Of a stretch of DNA of 64,000 bases, positions 34,818 to 45,447 are shown one piece after another. The stretch is from the NCBI GenBank assembly GCA_945906105.1, contig CAMDQO010000004.1:66191-130190 (forward strand), written 5' to 3'. This stretch comes from Novosphingobium sp. Chol11. Its GTDB lineage: Bacteria > Pseudomonadota > Alphaproteobacteria > Sphingomonadales > Sphingomonadaceae. Position 1 is the stretch's first letter; each line of letters starts with the position of its first letter. Below the pieces are notes generated by a model. The model did not search any database. It was not told the DNA's origin and saw only the letters and a list, made by a program, of their open reading frames with translations. Position numbers and translations under genes: made by a program.

Positions 34818-35717
34818 TTAAATCAAACGATCAGCAACCAGCGCACCGAACAGCGCGAACAGATAGATAATCGACCAGCCGAAAAGCTGTTTTTCCGGCT
34901 TCATCGTATCGTCGGTTCCGGTGCGGCGGCGCAGGCCAACGCGAATCGACAGCGCCAGGAACAGGCTGGAGAGCACGATTGCCGATATGCCATAGATCGC
35001 GCCGGTTCCGCCTATCCACCAGGGCAGCACGCTCAGCGGCAGCAGCAGCGCGGAATAGATCATGATCTGGTTGCGCGTCGCCACTTCGCCCGCGACCACC
35101 GGCAGCATCGGAATGCCGACCTTGGCGTAATCCGACTGGACAAACAGCGCCAGCGCCCAGAAATGCGGCGGGGTCCACATGAAGATGATGGCGAACAGCA
35201 GCACCGGCATCAGCGTGATGTCGCCGGTTGCCGCAACCCAGCCGATCAGCGGCGGAAAAGCACCCGCACCGCCGCCGATAACGATGTTCTGCGGGGTGCG
35301 CGGTTTCAGCCAGATCGTATAGACCACGGCGTAATAGATGATCGACAGCGCGAGGATCGCTGCGGACAGCACATTGATCGCCAGCCCCATGATCAGCACC
35401 GAACCTACTGACAGGACGATGCCGAAATCGCGCGCCGCAGTGCGGTTCATGCGGCCACCGGGGATCGGGCGATCCTTGGTGCGCTTCATGCCCGCATCAA
35501 TATCGGCTTCCCACCACATATTCAGCGCCGCCGCACCGCCCGCGCCCAGCGCGATGCACAGGATCGCGGTGAAGGCGAGGATCAGCGGGATCCGCACCGG
35601 CGCGGCGATCAAACCGCACAAGCCGGTGAAGATCACCAGGCTCATCACGCGCGGCTTGGTCAGCGCATAGAAATCGCGCCAGTCAGCGGGAATCGGAATG
35701 GTGGGAGCTGTTGCCAT
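34818..35717 (-). CDS. ctaB: Protoheme IX farnesyltransferase (heme O synthase)
   Basis: A polytopic UbiA-superfamily enzyme that farnesylates heme b to heme o. Start ATG 35717 gives 299 residues. The first Asp motif is in [20 protein letters not shown] near residue 63, and the conserved [20 protein letters not shown] is present. It follows ctaD beyond a strong hairpin, so some transcripts may stop before it. Confidence 0.95.
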   Translation of the reverse strand: MATAPTIPIPADWRDFYALTKPRVMSLVIFTGLCGLIAAPVRIPLILAFTAILCIALGAGGAAALNMWWEADIDAGMKRTKDRPIPGGRMNRTAARDFGIVLSVGSVLIMGLAINVLSAAILALSIIYYAVVYTIWLKPRTPQNIVIGGGAGAFPPLIGWVAATGDITLMPVLLFAIIFMWTPPHFWALALFVQSDYAKVGIPMLPVVAGEVATRNQIMIYSALLLPLSVLPWWIGGTGAIYGISAIVLSSLFLALSIRVGLRRRTGTDDTMKPEKQLFGWSIIYLFALFGALVADRLI

Positions 35718-35765
35718 GGGCGGGCCTATAAGCGCGTCGGCCCACAAGGGAAAGCACCCAAAGCA

Positions 35766-35797
35766 AAAGGCCCCGGAAGCTGAGTTCCGAGGCCTTT
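35766..35797. terminator. Bidirectional terminator between ctaD and ctaB
   Basis: A 13-bp stem with one mismatch (AAAGGCCTCGGAA / TTCCGGGGCCTTT on the minus strand) and a 6-base loop, with T-rich DNA on both sides. It separates structural subunits I and II from the assembly genes. Confidence 0.7.
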
Positions 35798-35823
35798 GCA
35801 TTTTATCATGAGGCCGACTGCGA

Positions 35824-37503
35824 TCAATGATGCGCGTTGTCGTCGATCACCGGCAGCGTCTCAAACTGGTGGAACGGCGGCGGGCTGGACAGCGTCCATT
35901 CCAGCGTGTTCGCGCCATGGCCCCAATAGTTGTCGGCCGCCTTTTTGCCCCAGATGAAGGCATAGATCACGTTGACGATCCAGATCAGGATAGAGACGGC
36001 CATGATCTTGTAACCCAGCGTCGCCACCCAGTTCCAATGCGCATAGGCCTCGACATAATCGGGGTAGCGGCGCGGCATGCCTTGCAGGCCAAGGAAGTGC
36101 ATCGGGAAGAAGATCAGGTTCACGCCGACGAAGAACACCGCGAAATGCAGGTAGGAGAGGAACTCCGAATGCATCTTGCCGCTCATCTTGGGGAACCAGT
36201 AATAGAAGCCCGCGAACAGCGATGTCACTGCGCCCAGTGAGAGCACGTAGTGGAAGTGGCCGACAACGTAATAGGTGTCCTGCATATTGTCGTCGATGCC
36301 GCCATTGGCGAGCACCACGCCGGTGACGCCGCCAACGGTGAACAGGAAGATGAAGCCCATTGCCCAGACCAGCGGTGATTTGAACTCCAGGCTGCCGCCC
36401 CACATCGTCGCGATCCACGAGAAGATCTTGATGCCGGTCGGCACCGCGATCACCATGGTGGCTGCGGTGAAGTACATCTTGGTGTTCACCGAAAGGCCGG
36501 TGGTGTACATATGGTGCGCCCAGACGACGAAGCCGACGACACCGATCGCGACCATGGCATAGGCCATGCCGAGATAGCCAAACACCGGCTTGTTCGAGTG
36601 AGTCGAGATGATCTGGCTGATGATGCCGAAGCCCGGCAGGATCATGATGTAAACTTCGGGATGGCCAAAGAACCAGAACAGATGCTGGAACAGCACCGGA
36701 TCGCCGCCGCCAGCCGCATCGAAGAAGGTCGTGCCGAAGTTGCGATCGGTAATCAGCATGGTGATCGCCGCAGCCAGCACCGGCAGTGCCAGCAACAACA
36801 GGAAGGCCGTGACCAGCACAGACCAGACGAACAGCGGCATCTTGTGCAGCGTCATGCCCGGAGCGCGCATGTTGAAGATGGTGGTGATGAAGTTGATCGC
36901 GCCCATGATCGAAGCGGCACCGGCAAGGTGCAGCGAGAAGATGGCGAAATCGACCGCAGGACCAGCCGAACCCGAGGTGGAAAGCGGCGCATAGGCGGTC
37001 CAGCCGATGCCAGCGCCCTGTCCGGTGCCGCCAGGAACAAAAGCCGAAGCCATCAGCGAGCAGAAGCCCGCGACGGTCAGCCAGAAAGAGATGTTGTTCA
37101 TCCGCGGGAAGGCCATATCGGGCGCGCCGATCATCAGCGGCACGAACCAGTTGCCAAAGCCGCCGATCAGCGCGGGCATGACCATGAAGAACACCATGAT
37201 AAGGCCGTGGGCAGAAATCAGCACGTTCCACAGGTGGAGCTGCTCGTCAAAGCTGGGATTTGCCACCCCGAACCAATGCGAGAAAGTGGCCAGATACTGG
37301 ATGCCTGGCTCTGTCAGCTCAAAGCGCATCATGCCGGAAAAGGCACCACCGATCATGCCTGCGAAAATCGCGAAGATCAGATAGAGGGTGCCGATATCCT
37401 TGTGGTTGGTCGACATGAACCAGCGGGCAAAGAAAGCCGGCTTGTGGTCATGGTCATGCCCATGGTCCTCAGCGTGGCCATGATCTTGAACGGTGTTAGC
37501 CAT
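35824..37503 (-). CDS. ctaD: Cytochrome c oxidase subunit I
   Basis: The catalytic subunit of the aa3 oxidase, with heme a, heme a3 and Cu(B). The 559 residues include the Cu(B)/Tyr region [18 protein letters not shown] and [10 protein letters not shown]. The conserved segment [19 protein letters not shown] is present near the N-terminus. The N- and C-termini are His-rich ([15 protein letters not shown] at the start). It lies 27 bases after ctaC. Confidence 0.97.
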   Translation of the reverse strand: MANTVQDHGHAEDHGHDHDHKPAFFARWFMSTNHKDIGTLYLIFAIFAGMIGGAFSGMMRFELTEPGIQYLATFSHWFGVANPSFDEQLHLWNVLISAHGLIMVFFMVMPALIGGFGNWFVPLMIGAPDMAFPRMNNISFWLTVAGFCSLMASAFVPGGTGQGAGIGWTAYAPLSTSGSAGPAVDFAIFSLHLAGAASIMGAINFITTIFNMRAPGMTLHKMPLFVWSVLVTAFLLLLALPVLAAAITMLITDRNFGTTFFDAAGGGDPVLFQHLFWFFGHPEVYIMILPGFGIISQIISTHSNKPVFGYLGMAYAMVAIGVVGFVVWAHHMYTTGLSVNTKMYFTAATMVIAVPTGIKIFSWIATMWGGSLEFKSPLVWAMGFIFLFTVGGVTGVVLANGGIDDNMQDTYYVVGHFHYVLSLGAVTSLFAGFYYWFPKMSGKMHSEFLSYLHFAVFFVGVNLIFFPMHFLGLQGMPRRYPDYVEAYAHWNWVATLGYKIMAVSILIWIVNVIYAFIWGKKAADNYWGHGANTLEWTLSSPPPFHQFETLPVIDDNAHH

Positions 37504-37530
37504 GGGTTACGAACCTTGTTTCGTTGATGC

Positions 37531-38601
37531 TCAGGCGCCGGGCGCCGTGGAAGCGGAAGGGGCAGCAGATGCGGCGGTGGAAGCGGCAGGCGCGGCTGAT
37601 GCAGCAGCAGCCGGAGCAGCAGGTGCCGCCGCAGGCTTGGGCTGATGATCGATCACGCCGCCGGAATGCGTCTGCACCCAGGCGTTGAACTTGTCGCGGC
37701 TCACCACTTCAACCGCAATTGGCATATAGCCATGGCGCGCACCGCACAGTTCGGAACACTGGCCATAATAGACGCCTTCGCGGGTGATGGTCAGCACCTT
37801 TTCATTGATACGACCCGGAACGGCATCAAGCTTGAACCACAGCGATGGTACGGCAAAGGCATGGATCACATCGGAACCGATGGTCTGGATACGGATCGGC
37901 TCGTTCACCGGCACAACCATGCGGTTGTCCACTTCAAGCTGCGCCGGGCCATCCCAGGGCTTGGAGCCGACTTCGCGCACGTCAGCGTTGATCTTGGGCT
38001 GTCCCGGCTGGTTAAGCATGTAGCTGTTGACGTCAAAGCCGCCGTTATCGGGATAGGTATAGGTCCAGAACCACTGGTTGCCGGTAACTTTGATGGTCAG
38101 CGCATTTTCGGGCGCCGGCTTGAACTGCTTGGACAGCAGGTTGATCGAAGGAATGGCAATGCCGACCAGGATCAGCACTGGCAGCAGCGTCCAGACGATC
38201 TCGATCGCCGTGTTGTGGCTGGTCTTGGAGGCGACTGGATTTCGCGCCTTGCGATAGCGAATCACCACCCAGATCAGCAGCAGCAGCACGAATAGGCAGA
38301 TCAGGACGATCAGCGGCATCAGCAGCGCATCATGGAACCACAAGGCATATTGCCCGTTTTCGGTATATTGCGGCTGGAACCCCAGACCGCCATTGACCGG
38401 CATGCCGACACCCGGTGTCGGGGCCATCGGAACGTAGCTTCCGGCAGCTGATGGGCTGCCCGAAGCCGCAGGGCTGGCCGCAGCAGATGCCACCGCTTCC
38501 TGCGCATGGGCTGCCGTAGCGGCAAGCCCCATCCCGAATGAAAGTCCCAATGCCCTGAGGGCCGAACCCGCGCGGCGGGCTCTATCGCCAAAAATCATCA
38601 C
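37531..38601 (-). CDS. ctaC: Cytochrome c oxidase subunit II
   Basis: The Cu(A) subunit that receives electrons from cytochrome c. A signal peptide is followed by two transmembrane helices (PLIVLICLFVLLLLIWVVI and VWTLLPVLILVGIAIPSI) and the periplasmic cupredoxin domain. The Cu(A) ligands are in VIHAFAVPS and CSELCGARHGYM. The last 35 or so residues are an Ala/Pro/Ser run (AAPAAPAAAASAAP and so on), and a similar Ala/Ser stretch follows the signal peptide. First gene of the operon. Confidence 0.95.
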   Translation of the reverse strand: MMIFGDRARRAGSALRALGLSFGMGLAATAAHAQEAVASAAASPAASGSPSAAGSYVPMAPTPGVGMPVNGGLGFQPQYTENGQYALWFHDALLMPLIVLICLFVLLLLIWVVIRYRKARNPVASKTSHNTAIEIVWTLLPVLILVGIAIPSINLLSKQFKPAPENALTIKVTGNQWFWTYTYPDNGGFDVNSYMLNQPGQPKINADVREVGSKPWDGPAQLEVDNRMVVPVNEPIRIQTIGSDVIHAFAVPSLWFKLDAVPGRINEKVLTITREGVYYGQCSELCGARHGYMPIAVEVVSRDKFNAWVQTHSGGVIDHQPKPAAAPAAPAAAASAAPAASTAASAAPSASTAPGA

Positions 38602-38783
38602 TGCTTAGCTTTCCGCTTTCCGATGTCGGCAAGAGTGATTCATGGATGCCCCCTCTTGCCTCAATGAGGCCGAATTTGACGGGCCTATACGCGCGCTTGC
38701 GAGGCACCTCAAGCGCCTCTAGGGGATATTTTTGCCACAGCCCATATTGAGGGTGTTTTTCCATTCCCGCCGACCAAGGAGTT

Positions 38784-39377
38784 ATGCTCAAAATGCAGGA
38801 TGATGAGGTTCTGGCCGAGTTCCGTGACAGCAAGGCCTTGCTGGAAGGACATTTCCTGCTTTCATCAGGTCGCCACTCTGCACATTACCTGCAATGCGCC
38901 CGCGTGTTGATGGACCCGGAAAGGGCCAGCCGCCTCGCCATGGCGCTGGCCGCAAAGCTCCCGCGTGACATCCGCAAGGCAATCACCAAGGTGATATCGC
39001 CAGCCATGGGCGGCGTGATCATCGGCCATGAAATGGGCCGCGCGCTGGGAGTCGAGGCGATGTTCGTTGAGCGCCCAGAAGGCACCTTTGGCTTGCGCAG
39101 GGGTTTTGCCATCGAACCGGGGGATAAGGTGCTGATGGTCGAAGACGTCGTCACCACCGGGCTTTCCAGTCGCGAGGCAATCAAGGCCATTGAGGAAGCC
39201 GGCGGCGAAGTGATTGCTGCTGCCGCACTGGTCGATCGCTCTGCCGGTGAGGTTGATCTCGGCGTGCCATTCTTCCCGCTGATCGCGCTCAGCCTGCCGA
39301 CTTATGCCGCCGCTGAGCTGCCGCCCGAACTGGCCGCGAGTGAAGCGGTGAAGCCCGGGAGCCGCGCGAAACCGTGA
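38784..39377 (+). CDS. pyrE: Orotate phosphoribosyltransferase
   Basis: Makes orotidine 5'-phosphate from orotate and PRPP. AAGGAG lies just before ATG 38784. The PRPP motif is [13 protein letters not shown] near residue 113, and the N-terminal [15 protein letters not shown] is typical. Length is 197 residues. It is the first gene of a plus-strand operon reaching ruvX; its stop overlaps the pdxJ start. Confidence 0.95.
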   Translation: MLKMQDDEVLAEFRDSKALLEGHFLLSSGRHSAHYLQCARVLMDPERASRLAMALAAKLPRDIRKAITKVISPAMGGVIIGHEMGRALGVEAMFVERPEGTFGLRRGFAIEPGDKVLMVEDVVTTGLSSREAIKAIEEAGGEVIAAAALVDRSAGEVDLGVPFFPLIALSLPTYAAAELPPELAASEAVKPGSRAKP

Positions 39378-40105
39378 TACCTGCTAGACTCCGTCTGGGC
39401 GTGAACATCGATCACGTCGCCACGATCCGCAACGCGCGCGGCGGAGATCATCCCGATCCGGTGCGCGCGGCTCAGATCGTCGCGGCGGTCGGCGGCGATG
39501 GCATCACCGCGCACCTGCGCGAAGATCGCCGCCATATCCGCGACGAGGACATCGCCCGCATTCAGGCGGCGACTGATTTACCGCTCAACTTCGAAATGGC
39601 CGCGGCGGACGAGATGGTGGAATTCGCGCTGCGGCACAAACCGCACGCCGCCTGCATCGTCCCCGAACGGCGCGAGGAGCGTACCACCGAGGGCGGTCTT
39701 GATGCGGCGGGGCAGCATAACCGGCTGGCCCCCATCGTCAGCCGCCTCAGCGATGCGGGCATTCGCGTGTCCTTGTTTATCGCGCCGGAAATTCGCCAAC
39801 TTGAAGCCGCAATGCGGCTCGGCGCGCCGGTGGTCGAGTTTCACACCGGCGAATATGCCCATGCAGAAGGTGAGGCGCGGGCCGTAGAGCTGAAACGCAT
39901 CGCCGATATGGCCGCACTCGCCGTGGTCAATGGCATCGAACCGCACGCCGGGCATGGCCTGACCTATGATAACGTCCAGCCCGTGGCCGCCATCCCACAA
40001 CTCGCCGAGCTTAACATCGGGCACTATCTGATTGGCGAGGCGATCTTCACCGGGCTGGAACATGCGGTGCGGCGGATGCGTGATCTGATGGATGATGCAC
40101 GGTAG
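39374..40105 (+). CDS. pdxJ: Pyridoxine 5'-phosphate synthase
   Basis: The last step of de novo vitamin B6 synthesis, from deoxyxylulose phosphate and aminoacetone phosphate. The GTG start overlaps the pyrE stop. The 243-residue TIM barrel has the conserved [38 protein letters not shown], and [10 protein letters not shown]. The pdxJ-acpS-lepB order is common in alphaproteobacteria. Confidence 0.95.
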   Translation: MIPARLRLGVNIDHVATIRNARGGDHPDPVRAAQIVAAVGGDGITAHLREDRRHIRDEDIARIQAATDLPLNFEMAAADEMVEFALRHKPHAACIVPERREERTTEGGLDAAGQHNRLAPIVSRLSDAGIRVSLFIAPEIRQLEAAMRLGAPVVEFHTGEYAHAEGEARAVELKRIADMAALAVVNGIEPHAGHGLTYDNVQPVAAIPQLAELNIGHYLIGEAIFTGLEHAVRRMRDLMDDAR

Positions 40106-40115
40106 TGAGGTGAGT

Positions 40116-40409
40116 ATGGAACAGCGCCCCCCAATCTGGCTGATCACCGTTCTGGTGCTGCAATCCCTGTTTGCGCTGGCATTGCTGGTGCTGGGCGTAA
40201 GCCTCTTCTCATCATCGTCAAACGGGATCGGCCGGATTTCGGTAGGTGAAATCCTGCTGATGGCAATGCCTCTGGCTATCGTATTGGGTTTAGGTTGCCT
40301 GGCATGGTGGCTGTGGATGTCGGGATGGCGTAAACTTGGTGGTGCGGTTGCGCTGACGCCATTCATCCCAGTACTGCTGTTCATTATAGTGTTTGGCTTG
40401 GCGGTATGA
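40116..40409 (+). CDS. Small hypothetical membrane protein
   Basis: A 97-residue protein with three hydrophobic helices ([20 protein letters not shown], then [20 protein letters not shown], then [18 protein letters not shown]). The start at ATG 40116 is preferred because GAGGTGAG lies before it; a start at 40092 would overlap pdxJ. It is inserted between pdxJ and acpS and is probably co-transcribed. No family is recognised. Confidence 0.7.
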   Translation: MEQRPPIWLITVLVLQSLFALALLVLGVSLFSSSSNGIGRISVGEILLMAMPLAIVLGLGCLAWWLWMSGWRKLGGAVALTPFIPVLLFIIVFGLAV

Positions 40410-40413
40410 TCCA

Positions 40414-40815
40414 ATGATCCTCGCCATCGGCTCAGACCTCTGCAACATTGATCGCATCGCCAATTCGCTCGCCCGTTTTGGGACACGCTTTGAACTCCGC
40501 GTCTTTACCGAGATCGAGCGCGCCAAGGCCGCGCGCCGTCCGTTCACCAAGGCCGGAACACTGGCCAAGCGCTTTGCCGCCAAGGAGGCTTTCTCCAAGG
40601 CGCTGGGCACCGGCTTCAAGGCGGGGGTGTTCATGCGCGATATCGGCGTGGTCAATGCCAAGAGCGGCGCACCAACGCTGGCGCTGACGGGCGGGGCCGC
40701 ACTCCGGCTTGCGGCGATCACGCCAGCAGGGCATGAGGCATATATTCACCTGACGCTCACCGATGATCACCCATGGGCACAGGCTTTCGTGGTGATCGAG
40801 GCCCGCCCTTTATGA
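40414..40815 (+). CDS. acpS: Holo-[acyl-carrier-protein] synthase
   Basis: Attaches 4'-phosphopantetheine to acyl carrier protein. The start is set at ATG 40414, where the conserved [14 protein letters not shown] begins. The Mg/CoA motif [14 protein letters not shown] is present near residue 55. It has 133 residues, and its stop overlaps the lepB start in the form ATGA. Confidence 0.94.
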   Translation: MILAIGSDLCNIDRIANSLARFGTRFELRVFTEIERAKAARRPFTKAGTLAKRFAAKEAFSKALGTGFKAGVFMRDIGVVNAKSGAPTLALTGGAALRLAAITPAGHEAYIHLTLTDDHPWAQAFVVIEARPL

Positions 40816-41747
40816 CTTCTTCTGCGAGCGACCTGATAGTGACCGAAGCCAACCCGATTCCCCCTTCCGACCCGATTCCTGCCGACAAGGCTCCCATCGT
40901 CAAGGAGAAGGTCGATTGGCTCGCCGAACTGCGCGGGCTGGTGCTGATGCTGCTCGGCGTGCTGGCGTTCCACAGCTTCATCGCCAAGCCGTTCTACATT
41001 CCCTCGATCTCGATGATGCCCAATCTGCTGGTCGGTGACCGGCTGGTGGTGAGCAAATATCCCTATGGCTGGAACTGGACCTCGGCGAGCTTTCACGTGG
41101 CACCGCGCAGCACTTGGCGGGTCTGGGGCGCGACTCCTGAATATGGCGACATCGTCATCATCGTGCCGAAGAACCGCAACGAAGACCTGATCAAGCGGGT
41201 GATCGCGCTGCCGGGGGACCGGATCAGCATGAAAGACGGCGTGATTTCGCTCAATGGCCAGCCAGTGCCGCAGCTGATTGAACCGCCCAAGCGCATTCCG
41301 GCTGACGAAGCGCTACGCTGCGATGACGGCATGGGCGGCTATTATTGCTATAACCACCTGCCAGCAGCGCGGGTAAAGCTGCCAAATGGCGAGCAGGTGC
41401 TGGAGCCCGGCACCTACCGCGAAACACTGCCAGGCGGCGCAACCTATCTGATTTACCGCACCGGCGACGGTTCGATCGAGAGCTTCGATGAAGTCACCGT
41501 CCCCGAAGGCCATGTCTGGGTGATGGGCGATAACCGCGATCATTCAGCCGACAGCCGTTTTCCGCTGCCCGATGGGCTTGATGGCCCGGTGGCGCTTTCC
41601 AACATTGGCGGGCGGGCGGAATTCATCACCTTTTCGCTCAACGGCAAGGAAAGCTTGAACCCGTTGACCTGGTGGGGAGCCTTGCGTTCCGACCGCGCAT
41701 GGAGCAGCCTGCGGCCTCCGATTGCTAAAGCAGGAACAGCCAAGTGA
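40812..41747 (+). CDS. lepB: Signal peptidase I
   Basis: The leader peptidase that cleaves Sec signal peptides at the outer face of the inner membrane. The 311-residue protein has one transmembrane helix ([18 protein letters not shown]), the Ser nucleophile in [14 protein letters not shown], the Lys base in [14 protein letters not shown], and the [11 protein letters not shown] box. An insert of about 50 residues around [12 protein letters not shown], with two cysteines, lies between them. Starts at ATG 40812 overlapping acpS. Confidence 0.95.
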   Translation: MTSSASDLIVTEANPIPPSDPIPADKAPIVKEKVDWLAELRGLVLMLLGVLAFHSFIAKPFYIPSISMMPNLLVGDRLVVSKYPYGWNWTSASFHVAPRSTWRVWGATPEYGDIVIIVPKNRNEDLIKRVIALPGDRISMKDGVISLNGQPVPQLIEPPKRIPADEALRCDDGMGGYYCYNHLPAARVKLPNGEQVLEPGTYRETLPGGATYLIYRTGDGSIESFDEVTVPEGHVWVMGDNRDHSADSRFPLPDGLDGPVALSNIGGRAEFITFSLNGKESLNPLTWWGALRSDRAWSSLRPPIAKAGTAK

Positions 41748-42865
41748 GCGAGGACCTCAACCCCACTCCGCCTAGCCCGCCATCACCTAGCCCGCCAACC
41801 AAGGCGCGCTCCGCTGGCCCGTCCGATTTCACCGATCCGGTGCTGCGCAACGAAATGAAACGCGCCGCCGTGTGGATCGGCATGGCGAGCATCGTGGTGC
41901 TGACTGTCTTCATGGCACAGCCGCTGCTGGTGATTTTTGGCGGGCTGGTCTTCGCCGCGATGATTGACGGCGGCGCGCGCCTGCTGAGCCGGGTCTTGCC
42001 GCTGGGGCGCGGCATCCGCGTCACCATCGTCTTGCTTGCCGCTGTCGCCTTCTTGGCGTGGACCGCCTATTTCACCGGCAGCCAACTGGCATTGCAAGCA
42101 GCGCAGCTGCCCGCGATCATCGAATCGCAAGCCCTGCGCGGCGTGGCTTGGCTCGAACTGCATGGCATGGCGATCAAGGCTGCCGATCTGCAGAACATTG
42201 CCCAGCAGGCGCTAGGCGGTGTCGGCCAGCTTACCCGCGCCGTGGGCGGTATCCTTGGCGGGGCAACCACGCTGTTCCTGATCGCGGTGCTGGGCATCTA
42301 TATCGCCGTCGAGCCGCGGCTTTACCAGCGCGGGGTCGCCTGGATGCTGCCCATCGGGGAACGCAACCATTTCCACGGCACCGCCGCACTGATGGGCAAA
42401 AGCCTGCGCAGGCTGATGTTCGGGCGCTTGCTCGGCATGGTGATCGAAGGCGTTGGCACCTGGCTGATGCTGGCGATCTATGGCGTTCCCATGGCCGGAC
42501 TGCTCGGCTTGCTAACTGGCCTGCTCGCTTTCCTGCCCAATGTTGGCGCGCCGATTTCGGGGCTGATGATGGTGCTGGTCGGCTTTTCGGGCGGCACCTC
42601 CATGGGTCTGTACTGCATCATCGTCTATGTCGTGGTGCAGACGGTGGACGGCAATATCATCGTGCCAATGGTAGCCAAGAAGACAGTCGATCTCGCCCCG
42701 GCACTGGTGCTGGGCGCGCAGCTGATCATGGGAGCGCTGTTCGGCATCCTTGGCCTCGCGCTTGCCGATCCGATGGTGGCCATGCTCAAGATCCTGCTCG
42801 AACGCCACTCCTCGCGCCACGAGGATGAGTGGCATGAGGCGGCAGAAGCGCACGCCAAGCGATGA
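41744..42865 (+). CDS. AI-2E family transporter (PerM-like)
   Basis: A 373-residue membrane protein of the AI-2 exporter/PerM family, with about eight helices and the conserved GLLTGLLAFLPNVGAPIS near residue 250. A Pro/Ser-rich cytoplasmic N-terminus (PTPPSPPSPSPPTK) precedes the first helix. The GTG start overlaps the lepB stop. The substrate is not known, since most members do not carry AI-2. Confidence 0.9.
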   Translation: MSEDLNPTPPSPPSPSPPTKARSAGPSDFTDPVLRNEMKRAAVWIGMASIVVLTVFMAQPLLVIFGGLVFAAMIDGGARLLSRVLPLGRGIRVTIVLLAAVAFLAWTAYFTGSQLALQAAQLPAIIESQALRGVAWLELHGMAIKAADLQNIAQQALGGVGQLTRAVGGILGGATTLFLIAVLGIYIAVEPRLYQRGVAWMLPIGERNHFHGTAALMGKSLRRLMFGRLLGMVIEGVGTWLMLAIYGVPMAGLLGLLTGLLAFLPNVGAPISGLMMVLVGFSGGTSMGLYCIIVYVVVQTVDGNIIVPMVAKKTVDLAPALVLGAQLIMGALFGILGLALADPMVAMLKILLERHSSRHEDEWHEAAEAHAKR

Positions 42866-43346
42866 GGCTGCCCCGCGCTTGATTACCGACAGCGCCCTGA
42901 CCTTTCGCGATGCGCTCCCATCTGGCGGCGGACTGCTGGCGCTGGATCTGGGCACCCGCACCATCGGCACCGCCTTTTGCGACGCTGGCTGGCGCTTCGC
43001 CAGTCCGGGCAAAACACTGACCCGCGGTAAGTTCATGGCCGACAAGGCGCAACTTGCCGCGCTCATCGCCGAACGTTCGATCAAGGGCGTGGTCATCGGC
43101 CTGCCGATCAACATGGACGGCAGTGAAGGCCCGCGCAGCCAGTCCAGCCGCGCCTATGCCAGCAATTTGCAAGCGCTCGATCTGCCGATCCTGCTGTGGG
43201 ATGAACGCTGGTCCACCGCCAGCGCGGCACGCGGTCTGATCGCCCAGGACATGAGCCGCGCGCGGCGCGCCACCCGCATCGATTCGGCCGCCGCAGCGGT
43301 GATTTTGCAGGCGGCGATTGATGCGCTGGTCGGCGGGTTTTTGTGA
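42834..43346 (+). CDS. ruvX: RuvX/YqgF-type Holliday-junction resolvase or pre-16S nuclease
   Basis: An RNase-H-fold nuclease involved in 16S rRNA 5'-end maturation and proposed as a resolvase. The conserved motifs are LALDLGTRTIGTAF, VVIGLPINMDGSEGPRS and DERWSTASA, with the acidic residues in place. The start at ATG 42834, with GAGGATGAG upstream, overlaps the transporter gene by 32 bases and gives 170 residues. Last gene of the operon; a palindromic repeat follows. Confidence 0.92.
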   Translation: MRRQKRTPSDEAAPRLITDSALTFRDALPSGGGLLALDLGTRTIGTAFCDAGWRFASPGKTLTRGKFMADKAQLAALIAERSIKGVVIGLPINMDGSEGPRSQSSRAYASNLQALDLPILLWDERWSTASAARGLIAQDMSRARRATRIDSAAAAVILQAAIDALVGGFL

Positions 43347-43365
43347 GCGAGTGGGGCGTAATTGC

Positions 43366-43507
43366 GATCCTCCCCTGGAAGGGGAGGTGTCAGCCCACTT
43401 GGGCTGACGGAGGGGTGTCACCGCTGGCGTGGATACCCCTCCGTCACGCCTTCGGCGCGACACCTCCCCCTCAGGGGGAGGATTGAAGTGATTCACAATT
43501 CCAGCGA
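43366..43507. repeat. Dispersed palindromic intergenic repeat, copy B
   Basis: It is a near-complete reverse complement of copy A at 10131, including the AT-rich flank GTGATTCACAATTCCAGC. It can fold into nested stems (GATCCTCCCC...; CAGCCCACTTGGGCTG; GGAGGGGTGTC / GATACCCCTCC). It separates ruvX from the convergent cassette. Confidence 0.85.
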
Positions 43508-43566
43508 TTTGCTCTAACCTGAGCTTGCCGATGAGCCGGAATGACAATCAGATTTATTGCGAGATG

Positions 43567-44460
43567 CTATAGCCGCGCCCGCTCCGCCTTGGCTTCCATC
43601 GCCACCATCAAGCTGCCGCCGCTCTCCGCCCGTGCCCAGACGCCATCGCGCGCCGCATCGTCTAGTGCCGCTGACGCCAGCGCGGAAAAGGCGGTGAGCC
43701 GCATCCGGTCGCTGGGGTGATTGCGGGCGAAAGTCTCAGCCAGATCGAGCGATTCCTCGCCCCCCAGAGCTACGGCAATGCGCAGGAAGGCATCGCTCGA
43801 GCCATTGCTGATAATCCCGCCCAGGGTGCCTGCGACAACATCGAAGCGGTACTGATCGAGCCAGCCCATCGCCGGATTGGTGTGCATGATGTTGAGCGAG
43901 ACCGAGAGTTCATCGGCGGGCAACTGGCGGTGAACATCATGGTGCGCGCGGTACAGCATCAGCTTGCCGGGTTCGAGCCGCTGCCGCCCCATGTCACGCA
44001 GCGCCACCGGCTCACCGCGCCAGCCAGCAACCGCGCCATAATCATATTCGTAGTAATCGCTCCAGTACCCCGGTCCGAAATAGCCAAGGGTGAGGAAGTT
44101 GAAATTGTGATCGTGCGGCAGATCATACAGGAAGGTCGATCCGCCGCTGGCATTCAGCAGGTGATCGTCCTTGCCCGGCCAGACATTAGCCCGCAGGAAG
44201 CAATCACCGCGATGGCTGGAAAGCACGATCGATTGCGGGCCATAGGCTTGCCCGATTGGTTCCTCGCGGTGACGATGAGCAAGGTTGTCGATCAGCAGAT
44301 CGCCCAGAAAACTGTCATTGTTGCCCAGCCGCCGCAGCCACGCGGCACCGTGTGCCAGACTTTCTTCATCCAGTGGATCAAAGCGGCGCGCGGCCAGCGC
44401 ATCGGCGCATTCGTCAAGACTGCAACTGGCCGTATCGGCAAGGTCAATCACGCGTGGCAC
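43567..44460 (-). CDS. Cupin-like putative metalloprotein with HDH...H motif
   Basis: A 297-residue protein of unassigned family. The core carries a cupin-type metal site: H116-D-H118 in LPHDHNFNFLTLGYFGPG and His173, 174 and 177 in YRAHHDVHRQLP. A double-stranded-helix pattern surrounds it. The C-terminal third looks like HEAT-type helices (AFLRIAVALGGEESLDLAET). It overlaps the preceding gene by 13 bases. That gene aligns with it over almost the whole length but lacks the histidines. Relatives may exist in databases under misleading names. Fe(II)-dependent oxidation is a guess from the fold. Confidence 0.7.
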   Translation of the reverse strand: MPRVIDLADTASCSLDECADALAARRFDPLDEESLAHGAAWLRRLGNNDSFLGDLLIDNLAHRHREEPIGQAYGPQSIVLSSHRGDCFLRANVWPGKDDHLLNASGGSTFLYDLPHDHNFNFLTLGYFGPGYWSDYYEYDYGAVAGWRGEPVALRDMGRQRLEPGKLMLYRAHHDVHRQLPADELSVSLNIMHTNPAMGWLDQYRFDVVAGTLGGIISNGSSDAFLRIAVALGGEESLDLAETFARNHPSDRMRLTAFSALASAALDDAARDGVWARAESGGSLMVAMEAKAERARL

Positions 44461-45407
44461 AGTTCAACCTCCGCCAGCTGCGGGTAAGATTCGAGCAATT
44501 GTGCCCGCAGCGATCCAGCCGGTACGGCCAGCGGATCAGCACCGGCTCTGGCGATAGAGGTCAGCGTCCAGAAACCGGCACGGGTATCCATCGCCAGACA
44601 TTCCCGCAGTGCTTGCCAGCGCAGCGAATCGCCAAGGCTTTCATCGCGGGCAATCTCGGACAGCAGCGGGGCTGAATCCTTGCGCCCCATCCTGCCGAGC
44701 AAGGCCACGGCAATTTCCTGACGGCTTTCAAGCGGCGTAGCGCTTGCCTGATGGAGCAGCGCACCGCCCTCCAATGCATATTCGCGTTTGGGCTGCATCA
44801 GATCATGGCGGCGCTGCAAACGCAGCATTAGCAAGGCACTATCGACCTGATCGAATAGCAGTGCCTCACGCCCCGCCTCACGGCCCAGAGCCAGACCGGG
44901 AGCCAGTTCCAGATCGTGCGCGATAATCCGTTCGCCGGAGCGCTCGACCAGGCGGCCCTTGCCGCTGCCGGCGATCACCACTTCCCATTCTTCGGCAGGG
45001 GCAAAACACACTGAGCGTGGTGCCGGACGACGGGCAAGTCCCGGCCCGTCGATCGCCACCAAAGTCAGCATCGCCTCACCCTCACGCGCGAGGATCAGGC
45101 TCGACATCACGCCATCGGTGAAATGGCGCAAGGGCACGATGCCGAACGGTTCCAAGACCAGTGCCCTGGCAAAGGCCGAAACCAGCGGCGCTGCCAGTGA
45201 TCTCGCCAGCGCCGAATCTTCACTAAACAGCGCGGCAAGTTCCGCAGCCTCGGGAAGCGCAGCGCCTTTTGCATAACGGCTGAAGCAGTCCAGCACGCCT
45301 GCGACCCTGGGCTGCACCTGCCAGGCGGCAAGCGCCGTGGTAAGCCCCTGCTGAGCACAGACCTGCCTGCCGGGATCGGCTTGCAAGGCTGTAATTTCAG
45401 GTCTCAT
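44448..45407 (-). CDS. Degenerate paralog of the HDH protein
   Basis: A 319-residue protein starting at ATG 45407. By eye it aligns with the next gene. FSEDSALARSLAAPLVSAF faces GNNDSFLGDLLIDNL; GVMSSLILAREGEAMLTLVA faces GDCFLRANVWPG; EEWEVVIAGSGKGRLVER faces DHNFNFLTLGYFG; ELAPGLALGREAGREALLF faces RLEPGKLMLYRAHHDVH. The metal histidines are gone. The C-terminus repeats the HEAT-like region (EIAVALLGRMGRKDSAPLLS). It may be a partner or specificity subunit of the HDH protein. Function unknown. Confidence 0.65.
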   Translation of the reverse strand: MRPEITALQADPGRQVCAQQGLTTALAAWQVQPRVAGVLDCFSRYAKGAALPEAAELAALFSEDSALARSLAAPLVSAFARALVLEPFGIVPLRHFTDGVMSSLILAREGEAMLTLVAIDGPGLARRPAPRSVCFAPAEEWEVVIAGSGKGRLVERSGERIIAHDLELAPGLALGREAGREALLFDQVDSALLMLRLQRRHDLMQPKREYALEGGALLHQASATPLESRQEIAVALLGRMGRKDSAPLLSEIARDESLGDSLRWQALRECLAMDTRAGFWTLTSIARAGADPLAVPAGSLRAQLLESYPQLAEVELCHA

Positions 45408-45447
45408 TTCCACGGCGATGCCTATCCTGTCACTCGCTTGGTTGTGT

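Noticed and set aside
35861..37231. A 456-codon frame in another frame of ctaD
   Set aside because: Same-strand shadow of ctaD, rich in Arg/His with no membrane pattern.
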